Below are positions 8,779-15,110 of a stretch of DNA of 64,000 bases, in pieces; the stretch's first letter is position 1; each line of letters starts with the position of its first letter. The translations under genes and the position numbers were made by a program. The DNA lies in contig CAYVFC010000006.1 of NCBI GenBank assembly GCA_964450715.1, forward strand, positions 40,523-104,522, in the 5' to 3' direction. The DNA is from CAYVFC01 sp964450715. Lineage in GTDB: Bacteria; Myxococcota_A; Polyangia; Polyangiales; JAFGIB01. The notes under the pieces were generated by a model that saw only the letters and a program-made list of their open reading frames with translations, ran no database searches and was not told the DNA's origin.

Positions 8779-9448
8779 GGTACTCCATGACCGGCCACCC
8801 GGCCTGACGCGCGGCCTGACGCAGGGTGAAATCGGGATTGACGGCGCAGGGCTGGCCCACGGCCGAGAGCAGGAGCAGATCCGGGCCGTGGCCGCCATAG
8901 GCGAACGAGCCTTCGAGATCGAGGCCGTTCTGCTCCGCGTACTGCCTGGCCCAGACAGCGGAATGGTGACCGCCCACCACCGGATCCAGCAGCCGTCCGG
9001 TGGCCACCCCGTCGCGGAACTCGAGACGGTTGCAGATGAAGTCGTCTACGTACTTCAGGTGGTCGACCAACGGCTCGATGACGTGCGAGAGCCCGTCGGA
9101 GATAAGCGCCACGCGGCGCCCCTGACGGCTGGCCTTGCGCAGCAGCTCGACGCCGCCGTCCAGCACGGCCGCCTTCAGGACATCCTCGAAGTACTCCTGC
9201 CCGAGCTCGACGACGCGATCTTCGTCCATGTTGCGCAGGGGCAGATAGGCCAGCCGATTGGCCAGGATGCGATCACTCTGCCCCAGCACGCGGTAGACGG
9301 GAAAGGTCAGTGCGACCTGCCCCAGCCGCAGGGCTCTCTCGCGAAATCCCCGAGCGTTGGCCGCGAAGTAGGCCGCAGCCTCTATCACGCCCCGATCGGT
9401 CAAAAGACCCTCGACCCTAAAAAAAGCCGCCGTGTTACCCGTTTCCAC
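8771..9448 (-). CDS. HAD-superfamily (IB-like) protein with degenerate catalytic motifs
   Basis: The 225 residues follow the HAD-IB phosphatase layout, with the motif I position at AAFFRVEGLLTD (7-18), motif II at VALISDG, and the motif IV position at YGGHGPDLLLLSAVG. In an active enzyme motif I reads DxDGT; here the nucleophile is Arg11, the second Asp is Glu13 and the Thr is Leu. The first Asp of motif IV is Gly. It is therefore probably not a phosphatase and may act as a partner or scaffold of the acyl-CoA reductase, whose gene overlaps its 3' end by eight bases. The start is GTG. It is the first gene behind the TetR-type palindromic promoter. Confidence 0.82.
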   Translation of the reverse strand: METGNTAAFFRVEGLLTDRGVIEAAAYFAANARGFRERALRLGQVALTFPVYRVLGQSDRILANRLAYLPLRNMDEDRVVELGQEYFEDVLKAAVLDGGVELLRKASRQGRRVALISDGLSHVIEPLVDHLKYVDDFICNRLEFRDGVATGRLLDPVVGGHHSAVWARQYAEQNGLDLEGSFAYGGHGPDLLLLSAVGQPCAVNPDFTLRQAARQAGWPVMEYRV

Positions 9449-9492
9449 AGTTCCCCGAAAGACGTAAGATCAAATATCGAACGAGGAGCCGG

Positions 9493-9522
9493 ATATTAGA
9501 CTGACAAGTCAGTCTAATTCAA
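9493..9522 (-). promoter_or_regulatory. Promoter overlapped by perfect TetR-type palindromic operator
   Basis: Positions 9495-9518 form a perfect inverted repeat with arms ATTAGACTGAC and GTCAGTCTAAT around a central AA. Read leftwards, TTGAAT (-35, 9517-9522) and TAATAT (-10, 9493-9498) are 18 bases apart, so the palindrome covers the spacer and part of both boxes. This is the usual geometry for TetR-family repression. The site lies 45 bases before the GTG of the HAD gene. No regulator gene is present in the window. Control of the plus-strand gene at 9682 is also possible but less likely from distance. Confidence 0.75.
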
Positions 9523-9681
9523 GGTCTCGGGACGCCAGAAAACGATTTCGAGGATAGATAGCTCTGCACTATCACCAGTTGAGGTATTGCCGCTGGCGTT
9601 AAGTCAGTGTACTTTTGTTGCGCATTAAATAAGCCGCCGTTTCTGGCGTCATTAACCCCGGTACCGGAGGGAGCGAACGGC

Positions 9682-10347
9682 ATGGAACTGAAAAACACGC
9701 ATGGCTTGGGAGTGATGGAGCGAAAAGACAGCGCGAAAACCGGCTCGAGAACGCCGACGACGCGTCATCCGACCGAAAAAGGCCCTTCGACCCCTCGCCT
9801 TTCGCGCTTCGGGAAACCAGCGATCTTCGCCGTTACTTTCGCGCTCGTGCTCGTGGCCGCGTTCGGCCTGTTCGCCGATTTGGCCGAGGCCGCCGGCAGG
9901 CTCAAGGCGCAGGTATATATCGTACAGGCGAAGATCCCGAGAAAGCTCACCGAAAAGGGGCTTATCCGCTTCGCGCGATCGCACAACAGCAAGCGGCTCA
10001 GGGAGACCAACGAGCCCAAGCTCGACGATCGCAGCTGGAAGGCCAACCTGGTCGTGGCCTTCAACCAGCCGCCCGGCGATCTAGAGTTCCAGGTGCTGTT
10101 CTACGACGTCCACGACGGTCCGCGCCGGCTGGTGGAGGACCTGTCGACCTTTGTCAACGACCGCAGCCAGAAGACCTACCTGCAGAAGATCTCGCTCAGC
10201 CGCAAGCGCTTCAAGCCCAACCGCAACATGGAGCTGGTGGTGGTGGTGCGTCGCCAGGAGGTCGCCCGCATGAAGTTCGGCGTGCTGGGGCAGGAGCCGC
10301 GCCGTTCGGGCACGGTCGACTTCTCGGACGACGAAGCCAGGCTCTGA
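9682..10347 (+). CDS. Conserved hypothetical membrane-anchored protein
   Basis: I do not recognise a named family. The 221-residue protein has a polar N-terminus of about 50 residues, one hydrophobic segment (FAVTFALVLVAAFGLFADLA) and a soluble C-terminal part of about 150 residues beginning RLKAQVYIVQAKIPRKL. This part has alternating beta-like strands (LVVAFNQPPGDLEFQVLFYD, MELVVVVRRQEVARMKFGV), and looks like an envelope protein with a beta-sandwich exposed outside the cytoplasmic membrane. The ATG at 9682 is preceded by GGAGGG at a suitable distance; an in-frame GTG at 9607 lacks such a site. The next gene, a ferredoxin-like protein, is 162 bases downstream on the same strand. Confidence 0.7.
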   Translation: MELKNTHGLGVMERKDSAKTGSRTPTTRHPTEKGPSTPRLSRFGKPAIFAVTFALVLVAAFGLFADLAEAAGRLKAQVYIVQAKIPRKLTEKGLIRFARSHNSKRLRETNEPKLDDRSWKANLVVAFNQPPGDLEFQVLFYDVHDGPRRLVEDLSTFVNDRSQKTYLQKISLSRKRFKPNRNMELVVVVRRQEVARMKFGVLGQEPRRSGTVDFSDDEARL

Positions 10348-10509
10348 CGAGACGCGCTCGACCCGCGCGTCAACCCGGGGTCTCGGTCACTGGGCGGGTT
10401 GGCACGCGGGCAGCCCCCGCCGCCCGGCCCCGGCCCACCCGCGCCCGGCCAGCTCCCTGCCGTTGGCCGGTAGGTGCAATCGTTTTTCCGAACGGGAACA
10501 CTTGGCGAT

Positions 10510-11325
10510 ATGGGTCGTCCTCTCTGGTTCGTGAATCTATTGAAAGCGGCCTTTCCCGGCCGTCACCTCGGTGCCGATCTTAGCCGGGCGCCGTGGCTGG
10601 GGCGGTTGATCGAGAAAGGGCTCTTCGAAGGCGATGATCTCTACTACCTGCCGCGCGACCGGGTGATCGAGGTCGACGAGCCCCTGGACGCACCCGCGGC
10701 CACCGCCCTTCCCTCCCGGGTGGCGGAGCACTTCGTCGAGCGCGCGGGCACGCACTGGTTGATGAATGGCTGCATCTGCCGCCAGGCCTCGAACTGCCGC
10801 GACTACCCGATAGATCTGGGGTGCCTGTTTCTGGGCGAGGCCGCGCTGGGCATCAATCCGGCCCTGGGGCGCAGGGTTACCCGGGACGAGGCGCTGGAAC
10901 ACTTGAAGCGCTGTCGCCAGGCCAACCTGGTCCATCTGGTCGGCCGCAACAAGCTCGACACCGTCTGGCTCGGAGTCGGCCCCGGAAGCCGACTGATGAC
11001 CATCTGCAACTGCTGTCCCTGTTGCTGCCTGTGGAGGGTTCTGCCCAGGGTATCGGATCGCATCCGGAACGGGGTCAACCGGCTGCCCGGCGTAGCCGTC
11101 ACCGTCACCGACGAATGCGACGGATGCGAAATCTGCGCCACCGATCTCTGTTTCGTAGACGCCATGTACATGAGGGACGGCCGCGCCGTGGTCGGCGAGG
11201 GCTGCGTGGGTTGCGGCCTGTGCGCGAGCACCTGTCCGCAGGGGGCTATCAAGGTGACCTTGGACGACGAAGCGTCCATCGAGAACACTATCAAACGGAT
11301 CTCGTCGTCGTTCGACCGGCTCTAA
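10510..11325 (+). CDS. Cys-rich 4Fe-4S ferredoxin-like protein (first of two paralogues)
   Basis: The 271 residues from ATG 10510 contain GCICRQASNCRDYP, then the dense cluster ICNCCPCCCLWR, and a C-terminal two-cluster ferredoxin domain (CDGCEICATDLC and CVGCGLCASTCPQG). Two [4Fe-4S] clusters are predicted in the last domain; the upstream cysteines could hold another cofactor. The N-terminus RPLWFVNLLKAAFPG is soluble and close to the start of family members I recall, supporting ATG 10510 over an in-frame GTG at 10474. Neither start has a strong ribosome site. A related protein lies at 42850-43851, sharing the ICNCC-x2-CC core and the preceding TR(D/E)EAL segment. The electron-transfer partner is unknown. 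Confidence 0.82.
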   Translation: MGRPLWFVNLLKAAFPGRHLGADLSRAPWLGRLIEKGLFEGDDLYYLPRDRVIEVDEPLDAPAATALPSRVAEHFVERAGTHWLMNGCICRQASNCRDYPIDLGCLFLGEAALGINPALGRRVTRDEALEHLKRCRQANLVHLVGRNKLDTVWLGVGPGSRLMTICNCCPCCCLWRVLPRVSDRIRNGVNRLPGVAVTVTDECDGCEICATDLCFVDAMYMRDGRAVVGEGCVGCGLCASTCPQGAIKVTLDDEASIENTIKRISSSFDRL

Positions 11326-11434
11326 ATGGTGCGCGGAGTAGCGCTTATCCCCACCGCTCACTTGAGTTGCCCCGCCGCGCTCGGTCTTTTTGTCCCGCCC
11401 GGAAGGTGCAACAGTTATTACCTTCCGGAGCCTG

Positions 11435-11628
11435 AACCTCAATGTTGCAAACAAACGTCGGCATAAAACCGCTTGCGCTCGCCCGAGAGCACGCGATCTG
11501 CGCGCGTGCTCGGTTCTTCTGGACCTCACATAGGGTGGACTATGCTGCGGCCCAGAATAACCTCCGCGCGCGCGCATCTCACGCACTCTCGGGCGTTTCT
11601 GCTCGACGTTTTTTACAACATTGAGGTT
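11435..11628. repeat. 194-bp imperfect palindrome with terminal inverted repeats (MITE-like or structured RNA)
   Basis: The left end, starting AACCTCAATGTTG at 11435, and the right end, finishing CAACATTGAGGTT at 11628, are inverted copies over about 25 bases with only two or three differences. The pairing continues inward: CGCCCGAGAG on the left faces CTCTCGGGCG on the right, and GCGCGCG tracts face each other. The middle near CCTCACATAGGGTGG is left as a loop. No clear target-site duplication is visible. The right end contains the stop codon of the DUF1648 gene. A separate small hairpin (GGAAGGT...ACCTTCC, 11401-11426) lies just left of it. The whole 11326-11626 gap between the convergent genes holds nothing else recognisable. 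Confidence 0.65.
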
Positions 11629-12205
11629 AACGCCGCGTCCCGCTCCGCTCGTGCTCGTCGATCTCCCTATTCACGACGTCCAGCAATCGCACGGTCAACA
11701 CCACGGTCTGAACGATCGAAGCGACCAGGCCCGGCAGCAGCCACCACACGGGCAGCCTGTCGAGAGCCCCGCGAGCCACCAACGCCGTGCTGACGTGCGC
11801 TACGAAAAATACGAGCATGAATATCGCGATGAAAACCAGTATATGAAAAGCCGCCACGGCCCACACCCGGGATTTCGCCGCCGCGGGCAGCGCCAAAAAG
11901 GCCTGCTTGCGGGGCAGGCTCAGATAGCGCTCCGGCATGGTGTGCAGGGTCAGGGAGAAGGCGGTGAAGAGCAGCCCCATACCGGCCGAGACGAACCAGA
12001 GGAGGAACCAGCTGCCCACGCCGCGCGAGGCGAACGCGTCGGGCACGCCCGCCGCGTTGAAGTGCATGGGGATCTTCTCGGGCAGCGAGCTGTAGCTCAT
12101 CAGGGCGAAGACCAGGTGGACGGCGCAGATGCCGGCCAGCAGCGCTACCATCACCCTGACACCGGTGAAAGCGAGGGGGGGCTGTAATTCGTCGTCGATG
12201 CTCAT
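11627..12205 (-). CDS. DUF1648 domain membrane protein
   Basis: The 192-residue protein has about four transmembrane segments. Between the first two lies SSLPEKIPMHFNAAGVPDAF, the signature of the DUF1648 domain found in SdpI-like immunity/signalling proteins and in many small membrane proteins. The start is placed at ATG 12205, since the upstream in-frame extension is low-complexity and contains no hydrophobic or conserved segment. A purine-rich stretch GGAAAGGCGGCGAG precedes it. The stop codon lies within the right end of the long palindrome. The 12206-12385 gap separates it from the divergent aldo/keto reductase operon. Function is unknown; whether it acts in immunity like SdpI cannot be judged from sequence. 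Confidence 0.75.
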   Translation of the reverse strand: MSIDDELQPPLAFTGVRVMVALLAGICAVHLVFALMSYSSLPEKIPMHFNAAGVPDAFASRGVGSWFLLWFVSAGMGLLFTAFSLTLHTMPERYLSLPRKQAFLALPAAAKSRVWAVAAFHILVFIAIFMLVFFVAHVSTALVARGALDRLPVWWLLPGLVASIVQTVVLTVRLLDVVNREIDEHERSGTRR

Positions 12206-12385
12206 GATGCTCGCCGCCTTTCCGCTGACGAGATCGAGTACCGGACCGGGGGCGACCGGGTCAACGGGGGTGGACGAAATGCGGTTTTCAGTTTCGCGGA
12301 GCGAAGGGGTAAAACGATAATTCGGGACCGGCGTCCTGGTCAGGTCCGCGCGAAAGGGTAAGCTACCGCAGAGCGGAGGCAACCG

Positions 12386-13186
12386 ATGGACTTGACCGAG
12401 AAACGAGTGCTGGGAAAGACGGGACTGCTGGCCGGCCGTCTGGGAGTTGCCGGCGGCTACCGAGCTCCGACCCCCGCTTTTGAGGAGGCGTTCGAACGCG
12501 GTTGCAACTACTTCTACTGGGGCTCGTTTCGCGCGGCGGGAATGCGTGACGCTATCCACAACCTCGTCGCCAAGGGCAAGCGCGACGAGCTGATCATCCT
12601 TCTGCAGAGCTATTCGCGCTCGGCCGCTCTGATGGAGATCTTCCTGGAGCGCGGGCTGAAGGAGCTCGGCGTGGACCACGCGGACATTCTCTTGCTGGGC
12701 TGGCACAACCAGCGCCCCTCACAAAGCATCCTGGAACGGGCCGAGCAGATGCGGCAGAAGGGCCGCTTCCGCTTCCTGGCCATGTCGGGCCACCACCGAC
12801 CGGCCTTCCCCAGGCTGGCGGGGCAGGCAGGTCCGTTCGACCTCTTTCACGTCCGGTACAATGCCGCGCACCGCGGCGCCGAGAAAGATGTCTTTCCGCT
12901 GCTCCCTGAAGACGACCGGCCGGGTATCGTGACCTTCACCGCCACCCGCTGGGGCAGCCTTCTCAAGGCCAAGCACGCCCGGGCCGGTGAGAAACCGCTC
13001 TCGGCCAGCGACTGCTACCGCTTCGTGCTCAGCCATCCAGCCGTGGACGTGTGCATGTGCGGCCCCAAGGACCAGGAGCAGATGCGCGAGGCGCTGCGCA
13101 CGCTAGAGCTGGGACCGCTCTCGGACGAGGAGATGGCGCGAGTGCGCGGCATCGGGGACCGGGTCTACCGCAAGGGATTGTTCTAG
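12386..13186 (+). CDS. Aldo/keto reductase family protein
   Basis: The 266 residues begin RVLGKTGLLAGRLGVAGGY, the typical opening of aldo/keto reductases. They continue with a FERGCNYFYWGS segment holding the presumed catalytic Tyr and a ILLLGWHNQRP segment with the His. The family reduces carbonyls with NADPH in a TIM barrel. The protein is shorter than usual (about 320), and the Asp of the tetrad is less obvious, since FERGCNYFYW replaces the common GxxxxDTAxxYG form. It starts the operon with a permease and a glycosyltransferase, ending two bases before the permease start. GGAGG lies 7 bases before the ATG. Confidence 0.8.
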   Translation: MDLTEKRVLGKTGLLAGRLGVAGGYRAPTPAFEEAFERGCNYFYWGSFRAAGMRDAIHNLVAKGKRDELIILLQSYSRSAALMEIFLERGLKELGVDHADILLLGWHNQRPSQSILERAEQMRQKGRFRFLAMSGHHRPAFPRLAGQAGPFDLFHVRYNAAHRGAEKDVFPLLPEDDRPGIVTFTATRWGSLLKAKHARAGEKPLSASDCYRFVLSHPAVDVCMCGPKDQEQMREALRTLELGPLSDEEMARVRGIGDRVYRKGLF

Positions 13187-13188
13187 AA

Positions 13189-14160
13189 GTGGTCACACCA
13201 CGGCCGGATGCCGGCAGGTACTCCGGCCCCCTTGTCATGCATACCGGCTACATGCTGCTGGCCTTTGTGCCGGTGCTGGTGCGGGTGGCGAACAGGAGCG
13301 GCTGGGAAACCGGCGCGGTGGTCTTCGCGCGCTTCGTCATCGCCTGCCTCTGCATCGCCTGTGTGGTCCTGATCGGCCGGCACCGGCTCGAAACGGGAAA
13401 TCCCCGCGTGCTGCTGTTGCGCGGGCTGTTCGGCGGCGGCGCGGTGCTCACGTATTTTGCCGCGGTCGAGCTGACCAGCGCCAGCACGGCCGTGCTGCTC
13501 AACTTCACCCACTCTGTCTGGGCCAATGTGCTCGGCGTGGTGGTGCTGGGCCAGAAGCCGGTCCGGGGATTCTGGCCGCTTTTGGTACTGGCCGCGATCG
13601 GCCTCTACCTGGTCATCGACCCGAGCCTGGACACATTCAAGACGGGCGAGATGCTGGGACTGCTCTCGGGCGTGTTCGGAGGCGGCGCCATCCTCTGCGT
13701 CAAGCAGCTGCGCAAGACCGACAACGCCACTACCGTGCAGGCCAGCCTGGCGGTGACCGGTTTGGCCTGCGCCCTGCCCTTCGTCCTGCCGGGCTGGCTG
13801 CGGTCGCCGATCCCGCTATCCGAGACCCTTTCCGCGGCCTGGCCCCATATCTGGCACGCCCTTGCCGATCCCTTGGCCTCCCCGGTTCTGGGCGCCTGGC
13901 TGGCCGTGCTGGCCATGGGCATCTGCGGCTATGCCGGCCAGCATTTCTTCACGGCCGGGTACAAAAATACCAGCGTTCAACTGGGCACTCTGCTCTCGCT
14001 GACCACGCCGCTGTACGCCACGCTCATGGGACGGATGCTGCTGGGAGAGGTGTTGACGGTGAGGTTTCTGCTGGGGGCAGCTTTTATCCTGGTAGCCTGT
14101 ATGATGGTGGGGCTGATGGAGAAGCGGGCCTCGCGGAACGGTGAAAAGCCCCAGACATGA
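13189..14160 (+). CDS. EamA/DMT-superfamily transporter
   Basis: About ten hydrophobic helices in 323 residues are arranged as two halves, typical of the drug/metabolite transporter superfamily. ELTSASTAVLLNFTHSVWA in the first half and NTSVQLGTLLSLTTPLYA in the second correspond to the repeated EamA motifs. It most likely exports a small metabolite across the inner membrane. The start is taken as GTG 13189, two bases after the upstream stop, with AAGGGA upstream; ATG 13237 is an alternative but would cut the first helix. The stop overlaps the glycosyltransferase start by four bases. Substrate unknown. Confidence 0.85.
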   Translation: MVTPRPDAGRYSGPLVMHTGYMLLAFVPVLVRVANRSGWETGAVVFARFVIACLCIACVVLIGRHRLETGNPRVLLLRGLFGGGAVLTYFAAVELTSASTAVLLNFTHSVWANVLGVVVLGQKPVRGFWPLLVLAAIGLYLVIDPSLDTFKTGEMLGLLSGVFGGGAILCVKQLRKTDNATTVQASLAVTGLACALPFVLPGWLRSPIPLSETLSAAWPHIWHALADPLASPVLGAWLAVLAMGICGYAGQHFFTAGYKNTSVQLGTLLSLTTPLYATLMGRMLLGEVLTVRFLLGAAFILVACMMVGLMEKRASRNGEKPQT

Positions 14161-15110
14161 TCCCCCCTCTCGCACACTTCATCTGGTTCGGTAGCGAGCT
14201 GCCCTGGATCTACGCCTTCGCGGTGCAGACCGCGGCCCTGCGGGGCGGGTTCGAGCGGGTGATCCTCCACCACGCGGACGACCTCTCCTCGTCGCCGTGG
14301 TGGCAAGAGCTGGCGGGCTTTCCGGGCGTGCAGACCAGCCGGCTATCGGTGCCCGCGCTTCTGCAGCAGAGCGACGGGCCAGGCCCAGCCCTGGTCGACA
14401 TCTACCGCGACCTCGAAGAGCCGGCCGCCCGCGCCAACCTGGTGCGGGCCGCGCTGCTTTTCCGGCACGGGGGCGTCTACCTGGATACCGATACCGTTAC
14501 CGTGGCCTCGCTCGAGCCCCTGCGGCGGCAGGCCGGGGTTTTCTGCGGTGCCGAACGCCTGGTCTTCCCCGGACACCTGCGCTGGCATCGCAACCCCCTG
14601 GGCTTCGGCCTGGCTCTAGGTAAATCGGGCCTGCGCGACCTGGTGCGGCGCCTGCCGGACGGCTGGCAGCTGTTCCGCCGGGTGGAGCACCTCTACCCCA
14701 CCGCGGCCAACAACGCCGTGCTCGGCGCGGACCAAGGTCACCGATTCGTGCAAGATCTGCTCGAGCGCATGGTACGGCTACCGCGGTGGCGCCGGCGGCT
14801 TCGTTACGAGCTGGGCACCACGCTGCTGCAGCGGGCGGTGGCCGAGTACGACGGCCAGGACCTGGTGGTGCACGAGCCCGGGGTTTTCTACCCGCTGGGC
14901 CCGGAGATCAGCCAGCACTGGTTTCGCCAAACGCGGCGTCCGAGCCTGCGAGAGGTGTTGCTGCCGGAGACCCGGGTGGTGCACTGGTACGCCTCGGTTC
15001 GCACCCGGGAGGTGGTAGCGCAAGCCGACCCCGACTGGGTGCACCGGCACGCGGACACGCAGCTCTTCAGCGCGCTGGCGCTGCCGTTGTTGGAGCAGGT
15101 GGAGGGCTAG
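14157..15110 (+). CDS. DXD-motif glycosyltransferase (Gly_transf_sug type)
   Basis: The 317 residues start IPPLAHFIWFGSELPW, the usual beginning of DXD sugar transferases related to mannosyltransferase OCH1 and the TcdA/TcdB toxin family. The motif RHGGVYLDTDTV (about 102-113) provides the metal- and nucleotide-sugar-binding DxD. No membrane segment or signal peptide is seen, so it acts in the cytoplasm or at its membrane face. Its ATG overlaps the transporter stop, suggesting a joint role in building and moving a glycosylated compound. The stop overlaps the convergent lipoprotein gene by four bases. Sugar donor and acceptor are not evident. Confidence 0.85.
   Translation: MIPPLAHFIWFGSELPWIYAFAVQTAALRGGFERVILHHADDLSSSPWWQELAGFPGVQTSRLSVPALLQQSDGPGPALVDIYRDLEEPAARANLVRAALLFRHGGVYLDTDTVTVASLEPLRRQAGVFCGAERLVFPGHLRWHRNPLGFGLALGKSGLRDLVRRLPDGWQLFRRVEHLYPTAANNAVLGADQGHRFVQDLLERMVRLPRWRRRLRYELGTTLLQRAVAEYDGQDLVVHEPGVFYPLGPEISQHWFRQTRRPSLREVLLPETRVVHWYASVRTREVVAQADPDWVHRHADTQLFSALALPLLEQVEG

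Noticed and set aside
8778..8898. 40-residue N-terminal extension of the fatty acyl-CoA reductase
   Set aside because: The extension lies wholly within the HAD gene, is Pro/Ser/Arg-rich and not conserved-looking; GTG 8778 directly precedes the Rossmann domain.
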